DNA from: Hyphomicrobiales bacterium | GTDB lineage: Bacteria; Pseudomonadota; Alphaproteobacteria; Rhizobiales; Rhizobiaceae | Assembly (NCBI GenBank): GCA_900467685.1 | Contig: UBQX01000008.1 | Coordinates: 124,001-188,000, forward strand | Direction: 5' to 3' | DNA length: 64,000 nt | Shown: positions 1-8,229 of the stretch, piece after piece | Numbering within the stretch: position 1 is the first letter of the stretch | Layout of the letters: every line of letters starts with the position of its first letter | Position numbers and translations under genes: made by a program | The notes under the pieces: model-generated | What the model was told of the DNA's origin: nothing | The model's database searches: none | The model's input: only the letters and a program-made list of their open reading frames with translations

Positions 1-91
1 GTGATCCCGAAAAGACAAACGGCAACAAAAGAATCGTGAGTTTGTCTGGTTCAGAAACACCGTACACGACAGTGTCTGTTTTTCTTTGCGG

Positions 92-224
92 CTCCCCCTC
101 ACCCTGCCTCTGCTTCGCTCGGCAGACCTCTCCCCGAAGGGGCGAGGAGGATCGAAACGCTGCGGCTTATTCCAGCTTCTCCCCATCGGGGAGAAGGTGA
201 CCCGAAGGGTCGGATGAGGGGGAG
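92..224. repeat. RIME-like intergenic mosaic repeat
   Basis: A block bounded by near-inverted ends, CTCCCCCTCACCC at 92-104 and GGATGAGGGGGAG at 212-224. Internal hairpin modules include CTCCCCGAAGGGGCGAG (132-148) and CTTCTCCCCATCGGGGAGAAG (177-197). This palindromic, non-coding architecture and the GGTGACCCGAAGGGTCGGATGAGGGGG-type end match the Rhizobium-specific intergenic mosaic elements (RIME) known from Rhizobiaceae. Assignment is from memory of the family consensus. Confidence 0.7.
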
Positions 225-563
225 GCCAAGACCAAGAACGTTTGTGTGGCGTATGATGCCATATGCAATGCAGATCAGAACAAGATATTGTCTTTGTTAT
301 AAATTTCCAAAGATTTTCGACGCCGTTCTTCGCCTTCCCGCGCGCAAACCTAGCCCCGCCCGCACCTCATGCTCGCCCACTCCACTTCACAGATATGAAA
401 CTAGTCTTCACCCCGCTGTGCCCGCTTGAAAGGCTGCAGGAGTGAGCGTCTAATCCTGTCCAAGAGGAGCAAGAGCCGCATCGCGAACGCAGAGCCGGGA
501 CCACGGAGGGTCTCGCCATACGCGCCCGCGCAATCCCATGCGGCTTGATCGAGGAGGAGTGAC
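225..563. other. Intergenic region upstream of the monooxygenase
   Basis: No convincing gene. Short open frames here have no recognisable product and no good ribosome binding site. The AT-rich part around 275-315 is the likely promoter region of the flavin monooxygenase gene. A strong Shine-Dalgarno sequence (GAGGAGGAG, 550-558) sits just before the ATG at 564. Confidence 0.5.
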
Positions 564-2195
564 ATGAGCAATTCTAACCCTGTGAAGCGGCTGGATCTGG
601 TGGTCGTCGGCGGCGGCTTTGGCGGCATGTATGCGGTCTACAAGTTCCGCGAGATGGGCCTGAACATCCAGGCTTTCGAAGCCGGCGGCGGCCTTGGCGG
701 CGTCTGGTACTGGAACCGCTATCCCGGCGCACGCGTCGACCTGCCGAGCATCGACTACTGCTTCTCCTTCTCGGAAGAAGTGCAGCAGGAATGGACATGG
801 TCGGAACAGTTCGCCGCCCAGCCGGAGCTTCTGCGCTACATCAATTTCGTCGCCGAGCGGCTCGATCTCAACAAGCATTTCCAGTTCAACACGCGCGTCG
901 TGAGTGCCGTCTGGGATGAGGCGCGCAAGCTCTGGGTGGTGAAGACCGACAAGGGCGAGACCTACGAGGCGACCTATTGTGTCATGGCGACCGGCCCGCT
1001 TTCGGTTCCGAAGGAGCCGGACATTGCCGGATACAAAAAGTTCAAGGGCGAGGCCTATCACGCCGCCCGCTGGCCGCACGAGGAAGTGAGCTTCGCGGGA
1101 AAACGCGTCGGGATCATCGGAACCGGCTCCACCGGCATCCAGATCGTGCAGGAAGTCGGGCCGAAGGCCGGCGAACTCTTCGTCTTCCAGCGCACTCCGA
1201 GCTTCACCATGCCGATGCGCAACCAGAAACTCGAGCCCGAATACGTCGCCGAAGTGAAGCGCAACTACAAGGGTCTGCGCGAAGCCGCGCGCAACAGCGC
1301 CGTTGGCGGTCTGCGCCCGCAGTCCACCCGCGCCTTCTTCTCCGTTACACCCAGCCAGCGCCAGGCGCTGCTCGAAGATTCCTGGAAGCAGGGCGGCCTT
1401 GCGATGCTCGGCACCTTCTCCGACCTCCTTTACAATGAGGAAGCCAACGCCCATGTCGCGGAATTCGTACGCGGCAAGATCGGCGAAGTCGTGAAGGACC
1501 CGGTGACGGCGGAAAAGCTGAAGCCCAAGGATTATCCGATCTTCGCCCGCCGCCCCTGCCTCGATACGAGCTATTACGAGACCTATAACCTGCCGACCGT
1601 GCATCTCGTCGACTGCTTCGAGGAGCCGATCGTCGAGATCACCGAAAAGGGTGTCCGCACGGAAGGCCGCGAGATCGAGCTCGATATGCTGATCTTCGCG
1701 ACCGGCTACGATGGCCTCACCGGCGCGCTGCTTGCCTTCGACGTCGTCGGCCGCAACGGGGTGACGGTGAACGACAAGTGGCGCGAGGGCTCCCGCTCCT
1801 ATCTCGGCCTCATGATGGAAGGTTTCCCCAACCTCTTCATGACGACCGGCCCGAATGGTCCGGCAGCACTCGCCAACATCGTGGCGATCAGCGAGAACGA
1901 CGTGAACTGGATTGCCGATGCCATCGTGCACATGGACGAGCACGGACTGTCCGCCATGGAGCCGACAAAGAAGGTCGAATACGACTGGATGAACCTTGTC
2001 GGTTCGCTCGCCCAGCGTTCGCTGCTCTTGAAGGCCAAGACCTGGTATCTCGGCACAAACGTGAAGGACAAGCCGCAGGGCCTGACGCTCTTCACCGGCG
2101 GTTTCCACAAATACCGCGAATACTGCGCCGCCGCGACGCAGAATGGCTACGCCAACTTCAGCTTCGAACAGCGCGATAAATCTGCGGCTGCGTAA
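564..2195 (+). CDS. Baeyer-Villiger-type flavin monooxygenase
   Basis: A 543-residue FAD- and NADPH-dependent monooxygenase expected to insert oxygen next to a ketone, giving an ester or lactone. It has the FAD Rossmann motif G16xG18xxG21, the Baeyer-Villiger fingerprint FxGxxxHxxxWP at residues 160-171 (F160, H166, W170, P171) and the second nucleotide-binding motif GTGSTG at 186-191. Length and order match cyclohexanone monooxygenase-like enzymes. The ATG has a strong GAGGAGGAG Shine-Dalgarno. It is monocistronic, ending at a hairpin terminator shared with the convergent HPP gene. No neighbouring esterase or ketone pathway gene indicates the substrate. Confidence 0.88.
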   Translation: MSNSNPVKRLDLVVVGGGFGGMYAVYKFREMGLNIQAFEAGGGLGGVWYWNRYPGARVDLPSIDYCFSFSEEVQQEWTWSEQFAAQPELLRYINFVAERLDLNKHFQFNTRVVSAVWDEARKLWVVKTDKGETYEATYCVMATGPLSVPKEPDIAGYKKFKGEAYHAARWPHEEVSFAGKRVGIIGTGSTGIQIVQEVGPKAGELFVFQRTPSFTMPMRNQKLEPEYVAEVKRNYKGLREAARNSAVGGLRPQSTRAFFSVTPSQRQALLEDSWKQGGLAMLGTFSDLLYNEEANAHVAEFVRGKIGEVVKDPVTAEKLKPKDYPIFARRPCLDTSYYETYNLPTVHLVDCFEEPIVEITEKGVRTEGREIELDMLIFATGYDGLTGALLAFDVVGRNGVTVNDKWREGSRSYLGLMMEGFPNLFMTTGPNGPAALANIVAISENDVNWIADAIVHMDEHGLSAMEPTKKVEYDWMNLVGSLAQRSLLLKAKTWYLGTNVKDKPQGLTLFTGGFHKYREYCAAATQNGYANFSFEQRDKSAAA

Positions 2196-2221
2196 GCCGA
2201 TCGCTCAAAGACGAGGAAGAT

Positions 2222-2249
2222 GGGTCGGCGGAAACGCCGGCCCGTTTTC
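2222..2249 (+). terminator. Intrinsic terminator after the flavin monooxygenase
   Basis: A stem of GGGTCGGCG (2222-2230) pairing with CGCCGGCCC (2235-2243, one G-U pair) around a GAAA tetraloop, followed by GTTTTCG. It lies between the convergent genes ending at 2195 and 2253. Confidence 0.7.
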
Positions 2250-2252
2250 GTT

Positions 2253-3398
2253 TCAGGAGGCTTCTGCCAAGTCCAGATCGGCACGGAAAAGGGCCGCGAG
2301 AAGGTCGCCCTGGCTGACAACGCCGACGAGCCGCTCGGACTGGTTCACGACCGGGATCGTGTGCAGCCCCTCGTCCACCATGCGCATGACCAACGCGAAG
2401 GCCGACGTCTCGGGCCGTGTCGGCTGGATGCGGCGATCCATGATGTCACCGACGCTACGCGGCATCGGCTGCCGGCTGAGCGAGGCGAGCATGCGGCGGC
2501 GGAAGCCGAGATGCAGGTTGCCGTCGTCGGAGAGAACGGAGTTCGAGAGGAAGTCGGCCTGCGAAATCATGCCGACCAGCCGGCCATCCTGCCCCACCAC
2601 CGGCAAAGACTTGACGTGATGGATGGAGAAAAGCCGCCATGCGGCGCGCAGCGGATCTTCGGCACGCACTGTCAGCAGATTGCGCGACATGATCTCGCCC
2701 GTCAGCGGCCCGTGATGGTGTCGCTCGTGGGCGGCGAGCTGAGTCCTGCGGAAGAGAGCTGCCATCGTATCGGGGCTGACATCGACCAGTTCATCGAATT
2801 GCTCCAGTGCCTCTTCGATATCCGCCTCGATCGGATCGGCCCTTTCCGCGCCTCCGCCGACCGCCGGTGCCTTGTACGGCAGATGCGGGTAGCGATGGCC
2901 GGTGAGGTTGTTATAGACGAGCGCCAGCGTGAGAAGCAGGATGGAGTTGAGTGCCACCGGCGTCAGCACGAACCAGTAGCCGCTGGCGTGAACGGCCGAG
3001 CCGCCCAGCACCGCCGTGAGCGCCACGGCCCCGCTCGGCGGATGCAGGCAGTTGAGCACCAGCATGGCGGCAATCGCAAGCCCCACGGCGAGCGCCGCTG
3101 CCAGCAGCGGCTGCGGGATGAAGAGCGCGCAGGTGACACCGATCAACGCCGCCACGACATTACCCCCGAGGATCGACCACGGCTGGGCAAGCGGACTGGC
3201 GGGCGCGGCAAAGAGCAGCACGGCCGAGGCGCCCATCGGCGCAACAAGCAAAGGCGCGGCGAGACCATTGTTGCCCAACGCCAGCGTGCTGACGAGCCCG
3301 GTCAGCGCAATGCCGAGCAGCGCGCCGCCGGCGGCACGTCCGCGCTCACGCAGGCTGGTCGGGGCAAGCGAGGGATTGAGCCGCTGAAAGATCGACAT
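2253..3398 (-). CDS. HPP family membrane protein with two CBS domains
   Basis: A 381-residue integral membrane protein. The N-terminal part (about 20-165) has four or five hydrophobic helices and carries the family hallmarks PMGASAVLLFA (54-64) and HPP (119-121). The C-terminal cytosolic half contains two CBS domains (about 234-285 and 318-372), which usually bind adenine nucleotides. Some HPP proteins have been linked to nitrite transport in plastids and cyanobacteria; the role here is unknown. The ATG at 3398 was chosen because the hydrophobic domain begins soon after it. An upstream extension to 3536 is open but low in domain signal. Confidence 0.85.
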   Translation of the reverse strand: MSIFQRLNPSLAPTSLRERGRAAGGALLGIALTGLVSTLALGNNGLAAPLLVAPMGASAVLLFAAPASPLAQPWSILGGNVVAALIGVTCALFIPQPLLAAALAVGLAIAAMLVLNCLHPPSGAVALTAVLGGSAVHASGYWFVLTPVALNSILLLTLALVYNNLTGHRYPHLPYKAPAVGGGAERADPIEADIEEALEQFDELVDVSPDTMAALFRRTQLAAHERHHHGPLTGEIMSRNLLTVRAEDPLRAAWRLFSIHHVKSLPVVGQDGRLVGMISQADFLSNSVLSDDGNLHLGFRRRMLASLSRQPMPRSVGDIMDRRIQPTRPETSAFALVMRMVDEGLHTIPVVNQSERLVGVVSQGDLLAALFRADLDLAEAS

Positions 3399-3445
3399 GA
3401 GGGATAACCGCCGCGATTGTGAAGACGCGGTCGAGTAACAGCTTT

Positions 3446-3462
3446 CCTCACGAAGAGTGAGG
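3446..3462. promoter_or_regulatory. Inverted repeat upstream of the HPP gene
   Basis: CCTCAC-GAAGA-GTGAGG, a perfect 6-bp inverted repeat 48 bp upstream of the HPP start. A second palindrome, TTTGTGCACAAA, lies at 3578-3589. Either could be an operator, or the first could be a leader hairpin. No regulator is assigned. Confidence 0.3.
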
Positions 3463-3629
3463 CCGGAACATTCCAAAAAAGTACGGATTGGCGAAAAAAT
3501 TCGCTTTTGCTGAAATAAAGTGCATGAGAGCAACACGATTAGCGATCGACTAGCGCCGTCGGCTAACCGTGATCCACTTTGTGCACAAACGAAAGGCAGA
3601 GGAGCGCGGTATCGGGTCGCACGGATGTC

Positions 3630-4436
3630 TCAATAAACCTGCACGTCGCCCGTCGCCTTGGCAGGCTCCGTCTTGTGATAGTCGTCCAGCAGCTTGCGGG
3701 CGGCATTGGCGAAGAGGGTCACATCATTGCCAATGGCAACGAAAGTCGCGCCGAGTTCGACATAACGTTTCGTCAGCGCCAGATCGCCAATGAGAATGCC
3801 GGCTGCCTTGCCGTGCTTCTGAATGCGCGCAATCGCATCCTCGATGACTGCCTGCACCTCCGGATGTCCCGGCTGGCCGAGATGACCCATGTCGGCGGCA
3901 AGATCGGCGGGGCCGATGAAAACCCCATCGACGCCCTCGGTCGCGGCGATTTCATCGAGTGCGGCAATGCCGGCCCGGCTTTCCACCTGCAGGAGAAGGC
4001 AGACTTCGTCATTCGCCGTCTGGAGATAATCCGGAATGCTGTTGTACCCGGAAGCGCGGGCGAGGATCGAGCCGACGCCGCGCACGCCCTCCGGCGGATA
4101 GCGCATCGCCTTGACCATCGCTTCCGCCATCTCGCGGCTGTCGCACATGGGGATGAGCAGCGTCTGCGCGCCGATGTCCAACAGTTGCTTGATGATCCAG
4201 GTCTCGCCGACCGGCGGGCGGATGATGGGATGCGAGGCGGAACCTGCCATGGCGCGCAGCTGCGCGATCATCATCGGCAGATCGTTCGGCGCATGTTCGC
4301 CATCGATCAGCAGCCAGTCGAAGCCGGTCTTGGAGGAAATCTCGACGGCCGTCGGCGAGGTCAGGGCCTGCCAGAACCCGATCTGCGTCCGCCCCTCTTT
4401 CAGCGCCTGCTTGAAGGTGTTTTTCGGAGCGGGCAT
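3630..4436 (-). CDS. HpcH/HpaI family 2-keto-3-deoxy acid aldolase
   Basis: A 268-residue class II (metal-dependent) aldolase that cleaves 2-keto-3-deoxy sugar acids or related hydroxy-oxo acids to pyruvate plus an aldehyde. Expected active-site residues are visible: H48 in the DGEHAP motif, R73, and metal ligands E152 and D178 (GPAD). Size fits the family (250-270). The ATG at 4436 has an AAGGAA ribosome binding site. It lies downstream of a PLP decarboxylase on the same strand, near sugar-acid enzymes, so a 2-keto-3-deoxy-sugar-acid substrate is plausible but inferred. Confidence 0.85.
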   Translation of the reverse strand: MPAPKNTFKQALKEGRTQIGFWQALTSPTAVEISSKTGFDWLLIDGEHAPNDLPMMIAQLRAMAGSASHPIIRPPVGETWIIKQLLDIGAQTLLIPMCDSREMAEAMVKAMRYPPEGVRGVGSILARASGYNSIPDYLQTANDEVCLLLQVESRAGIAALDEIAATEGVDGVFIGPADLAADMGHLGQPGHPEVQAVIEDAIARIQKHGKAAGILIGDLALTKRYVELGATFVAIGNDVTLFANAARKLLDDYHKTEPAKATGDVQVY

Positions 4437-4544
4437 GACAAATTCCTTCTGGTCGAAACTGGACACGAGACGAGTGCGCCGGATTGATCGCCGCAACATG
4501 TCCGCGTTCTAGGCCTCCCGCAAGCTTCTGCGCAAGCCGGATTA

Positions 4545-5957
4545 CTACGGCTTCGACAGTCTCGCGGCAATTTCCGTGATGGCCTGATAAGCGATCTCGA
4601 TGTCGGCCTCCGTCATCTCGAACGAGCCCGCCTGGAAGCGGATGGCAATGGCGCCATCGACGCGCGTCTGCGTCAGGTAAATGCGCCCGTCCTCGTTGAT
4701 CGCATTGATCAGGGCGATGTTGTGCGCATCGCGATCCGCACCACCGGTATGGCAAAACGAGAAGAGCGACAGAACCGGCTCCGTCACGATCTCGAAGCCG
4801 GGCTCCTTGCGCAGCCGCTCCGCTAGCCCTCGTGACCAGCGGACATGATTTCGGATCACGTCGCGCAGGCCTTCGAGCCCGTGATAGCGCAGCAGGAACC
4901 AGAGCTTCAGCGCCCGGAACCGGCGGCCGAGCGGCACCGACCATTCCGAATAATTGACGATGCCGTCGCGGCCATGCGTTTTCAGATATTCCGGCTGGAT
5001 GGCGAGCGTCTTCACCAGATCGTCCGGGCTGCGGATAAAATGCGCCGAGCAGTCGAACTGCGCGCCGAGCCATTTATGCGGATTGAAGACGACGGAATCG
5101 GCCTGTTCCACGCCGGCCCAGAGCGGGCGAAATTCTTCGCAGATCATCGCCGAGCCCGCCCAGGCCGCGTCGACATGGACATAGAGGCCGTGGGCATGAG
5201 CGACGCGGACGACGTCGGCGATGTTGTCGCAGGCCCCCGTGCTCGTACCGCCGGTGCAGGCAATTACGCCAGCGGGTACCAGACCGACTGCCTTGTCAGC
5301 CAGAATGACAGCATCGAGGGCAGCCGCGTCCATTGACTTCAACGGCCCGGAAGACGGAATGCGGACAAGATTTTCCTCGCCGATGCCCGACACCCAGATG
5401 GCGCGGTCGATGGAGGTATGGACCTGCGTCGAGGCATAGACGCGCACCGCTGGATTGGCGGCGAGGCCGGCCTTGTTGCCGTTCCAGGAAAGCGCCCGCT
5501 CGCGCATTGTGAGCACGGCGGCAAGCGTCGCGGAAGAGGCGGAATCCTGGATGACGCCAGAGAAACCCTCCGGCAGGCCGATCGCTTGTCGCAGCCAGTC
5601 GAGCACCTTCGTCTCCAGCTCGGTCGCGGCCGGCGAGGTCTGCCAGAGCATGCATTGCGCTGCCATGGCCGAGACGAGATATTCGGCAATCACCGACACG
5701 GGCGCAGCATTGGCGGGGAAATAGGCGAAGAAACGCGGATGCTGCCAATGCGTCATGCCCGGCATGATGATGTTCTCAAAATCCGCGAAAATCGCTTCCA
5801 TGCTTTCCGCGGCAAGCGGCGCTTCGGCGGCAATCTGGCGGGCGATGTCGCCGGGTGTCGTGCGGGCGCGGACGGGATGATCGTTCAGCCCCGCGCGATA
5901 CTCCACGCCCCAGTCGGCGGCCTTGCGCGACCATTCGGCGAATTCGTTCTTCTGCAT
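4545..5957 (-). CDS. PLP-dependent group II (aromatic-L-amino-acid type) decarboxylase
   Basis: A 470-residue fold-type I PLP enzyme of the DDC/tyrosine decarboxylase family. It has the N-terminal HWQHPRFFAYFP block (70-81), the cofactor-stacking H180, the PLP-pyridine aspartate D263 in HVDAAW, and the Schiff-base lysine K295 in NPHKW. It would decarboxylate an aromatic or related amino acid to an amine. A GGAGG site precedes the ATG at 5957. It is 108 bp upstream of the aldolase on the same strand. The substrate cannot be read from sequence, and the link to the neighbouring sugar-acid genes is unclear. Confidence 0.87.
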   Translation of the reverse strand: MQKNEFAEWSRKAADWGVEYRAGLNDHPVRARTTPGDIARQIAAEAPLAAESMEAIFADFENIIMPGMTHWQHPRFFAYFPANAAPVSVIAEYLVSAMAAQCMLWQTSPAATELETKVLDWLRQAIGLPEGFSGVIQDSASSATLAAVLTMRERALSWNGNKAGLAANPAVRVYASTQVHTSIDRAIWVSGIGEENLVRIPSSGPLKSMDAAALDAVILADKAVGLVPAGVIACTGGTSTGACDNIADVVRVAHAHGLYVHVDAAWAGSAMICEEFRPLWAGVEQADSVVFNPHKWLGAQFDCSAHFIRSPDDLVKTLAIQPEYLKTHGRDGIVNYSEWSVPLGRRFRALKLWFLLRYHGLEGLRDVIRNHVRWSRGLAERLRKEPGFEIVTEPVLSLFSFCHTGGADRDAHNIALINAINEDGRIYLTQTRVDGAIAIRFQAGSFEMTEADIEIAYQAITEIAARLSKP

Positions 5958-6046
5958 GATTTCCTCCAGCGTCCTGTCTGCTCTTGGTAAAGGCGCACAA
6001 GGACATTGGCGAGTACAATTCGACAGGACCTGGTTCGGCGCCGCAG

Positions 6047-6997
6047 CTATTCCAGACCATCTGGCGCCGTCTCCGGCTGACCCAGTCGACCTTCATAGAT
6101 CGCGAAGACATCCTCGCGCAGGCAAAGCTCGGTGCCGGAGGTGATGGCAGCTGCCGCACCTGCGGCAAGCCCGAACCGGAAGGCATCTTCGACCGGTGCC
6201 CCTTCCTCCAGTTTCCAGATGAGACCTGCCAGGAAACTGTCACCCGCCCCCACGGCAGAACGCACCGGCACATGGATCGCCGGCAGGCGCAGGTTGATGT
6301 CTCGGCCCACCAGCAGAGCGCCGGAACGGCCGAGCGTCACCGTCACATACTCCGCCCAGCCTTCCTCGACGATCCGCCGCGCCGTTTCGGCAATGCCGCG
6401 CTCATCGAGCTTCTTGCCGGCTATCGTTTCCAGTTCGCTCAGGCTTGGCTTGACCAGGAACAGCTTCGATTGCTTCAGCGTCGTCAGCAACGCATTGCCC
6501 GATGTGTCCAGCACAACCTTGACGCCATTGCCAGCCGCAACCGTTGCCATCCGGGCGTAAGTATAGTCAGGCGCATTGCGCGGAAGCGAGCCGCTGAGAA
6601 CCAGATAGTCGCCCTTGAACGCGCGCACCACGTCCATGGCCGCTTCGATCTCCTCGGAGGTCACGGCAGGACCATCTGGCACGAAACGGTACTCGAGCCC
6701 GGTATCTTCCTCGTAGACCATGAAGGCAAGCCGCGTCGGTTCCTCCGTCTTGACGGTCGTCACATCAATCGGCACGCCCGCAAGCGCGTCCATCATCAAT
6801 GCGCCGGTCTCGCCGCCGACCATCATCAGAAGCTGCGGCCGACCGCCCAGCATGGCGACGACGCGCGCGACATTGACGCCGCCACCGCCGGCATGCCGGC
6901 GCTGGTTATGCGTGCGAACCTTGCGGGTCGGCTGAACGCGCGCGGCATCGCTGGACACATCCACAGACGGATTGAGCGCCACGGCAAGTATCGTCAT
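6047..6997 (-). CDS. PfkB-family sugar kinase (1-phosphofructokinase/Pfk-2 type)
   Basis: A 316-residue ribokinase-fold kinase. The N-terminal GGGGVN segment (37-42) and the catalytic GAGDS motif (G250-D253) place it in the hexose-phosphate kinase branch (FruK, PfkB, LacC). It probably phosphorylates fructose-1-P, fructose-6-P or tagatose-6-P. The ATG at 6997 has a GGAGGGGA site. A perfect FNR/FixK-type box lies 60 bp upstream (7058-7071), suggesting oxygen-responsive expression rather than control by the adjacent FadR regulator. About 200 bp separate it from the upstream dehydrogenase, so it likely has its own promoter. Confidence 0.85.
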   Translation of the reverse strand: MTILAVALNPSVDVSSDAARVQPTRKVRTHNQRRHAGGGGVNVARVVAMLGGRPQLLMMVGGETGALMMDALAGVPIDVTTVKTEEPTRLAFMVYEEDTGLEYRFVPDGPAVTSEEIEAAMDVVRAFKGDYLVLSGSLPRNAPDYTYARMATVAAGNGVKVVLDTSGNALLTTLKQSKLFLVKPSLSELETIAGKKLDERGIAETARRIVEEGWAEYVTVTLGRSGALLVGRDINLRLPAIHVPVRSAVGAGDSFLAGLIWKLEEGAPVEDAFRFGLAAGAAAAITSGTELCLREDVFAIYEGRLGQPETAPDGLE

Positions 6998-7057
6998 ATC
7001 TTCCCCTCCAGGAGCATGGATCGATCGCGAACTTAGGAACCGGCCCCTCTGCCGGCC

Positions 7058-7071
7058 TTGACTTGCGTCAA
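7058..7071. promoter_or_regulatory. FNR/FixK-type anaerobox
   Basis: TTGACTTGCGTCAA, a perfect palindrome of the form TTGAC-N4-GTCAA. It matches the general Crp/Fnr-family site TTGAY-N4-RTCAA used by FNR, FnrN and FixK in Rhizobiaceae. It is centred about 67 bp upstream of the PfkB kinase ATG, consistent with an activator site. Confidence 0.55.
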
Positions 7072-7198
7072 TCACGCGACCGTCGCAACGGCAACCTTGT
7101 CTTGGGAGAACCCGGCAAATATGCGACCGCATGGAGAAGCGGCCGGCACAACGGCCACGTATTTGCGCGTGAATGAAGGGGACCGGAAGGATCTGGTC

Positions 7199-8218
7199 TT
7201 ATCTACGCTCGATGACGATCTTCAGCGCGTCAGGGCTTTCGCGCCAGTAGGGAAATGCGGCTTCCGCCTCATCAAAGGGGAAGACTTTCGAGATGAGCAG
7301 ATCGGCCGTGTCCCCGATCCTCTCCAAATGTTCGATCACCGTCCTGAAATCATCCATCGTGGCGTTTCGCGAGCCCATGATGTCGAGTTCCTTCAGGTTG
7401 AAGAACTTGGTGTCATAGGTCACCGGCGCCTTGGAATAGCCGATATAAACCACGCGCCCGGCAAAGCAGGCAAGATCGATCGCCTGGACGAAGGTTTCCG
7501 GCAGGCCGACAGCCTCGACGGCAACGTCGACGCCATCGCCATTCGTCCATTCCGCCACGCGCGCCGCGACATCATCGCTGCGGCCGTTTATGGTCACGCT
7601 GGCGCCGAAGCGGCGGGCGATTTTAAGCTTCTTCTCGCTCATGTCGATGGCGAGCACATCCGCGCCCTTGGCCACGGCGCCGATCAGCGCGCCCATTCCG
7701 ATCATGCCGCAGCCGATGACGGCGACCTTGTCGCCCTTTTCGATGCGGCCGCGCTCCACCGCGTGAAAACCGACCGACAACGGTTCGACCAGTGCAAGCC
7801 GGTGCGGCGCGAGCGTGTCGTTGAGGATCAGCTTTTCCGCCGGCAGAACGATGTCGTCCGCCAGTCCCCCATCCTGCTGGACTCCGAGCGTGCGGTTATA
7901 GCGGCAGGCGTTGAGCCTGCCCTTGCGGCACGAACTGCAGGTTCCGCAATTGGTGTAAGGCATGACGATGACGCGTGCGCCAACTGCTAGCGCCGGGCTG
8001 ACACCTTCTCCGACCTCCAGGATTTCACCGCCGATCTCGTGGCCAGGAATGCGCGGCAGGGCGACCAGCGGATTCAGCCCGCGATAGGTATTGAGATCGC
8101 TGCCGCATAGCCCGACATGGCGAACGCCGACACGCACCTCGCCGGCGCCAAGCGGCTGGGCCTCGACCATGCGAAAGCGGGCCGTATTCTCTGCCTCGAT
8201 GGCAAGCGCTTTTCTCAT
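7199..8218 (-). CDS. Zinc-dependent MDR alcohol/polyol dehydrogenase
   Basis: A 339-residue medium-chain dehydrogenase of the sorbitol / L-idonate / threonine dehydrogenase group. Catalytic zinc ligands C38 and H60-E61 (GHEIGGE) and the four structural zinc cysteines C91, C94, C97 and C105 are all present, followed by a Rossmann GCGMIG motif. It should oxidise a polyol or sugar acid hydroxyl with NAD(P). It is co-directional with the tagaturonate-reductase-like gene (11 bp gap) and the lactonase-like gene, so it probably shares the operon controlled by the FadR regulator. Confidence 0.87.
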   Translation of the reverse strand: MRKALAIEAENTARFRMVEAQPLGAGEVRVGVRHVGLCGSDLNTYRGLNPLVALPRIPGHEIGGEILEVGEGVSPALAVGARVIVMPYTNCGTCSSCRKGRLNACRYNRTLGVQQDGGLADDIVLPAEKLILNDTLAPHRLALVEPLSVGFHAVERGRIEKGDKVAVIGCGMIGMGALIGAVAKGADVLAIDMSEKKLKIARRFGASVTINGRSDDVAARVAEWTNGDGVDVAVEAVGLPETFVQAIDLACFAGRVVYIGYSKAPVTYDTKFFNLKELDIMGSRNATMDDFRTVIEHLERIGDTADLLISKVFPFDEAEAAFPYWRESPDALKIVIERR

Positions 8219-8229
8219 TGTCAGTTCCT

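Noticed and set aside
214-429. Possible small gene upstream of the monooxygenase
   Set aside because: It begins inside the RIME-like repeat and has no Shine-Dalgarno or recognisable composition.
450-2108. A 552-codon open frame on the minus strand opposite the flavin monooxygenase
   Set aside because: It mirrors a gene with intact family motifs; its translation is low-complexity with no domain, as is common in GC-rich codon-biased DNA.
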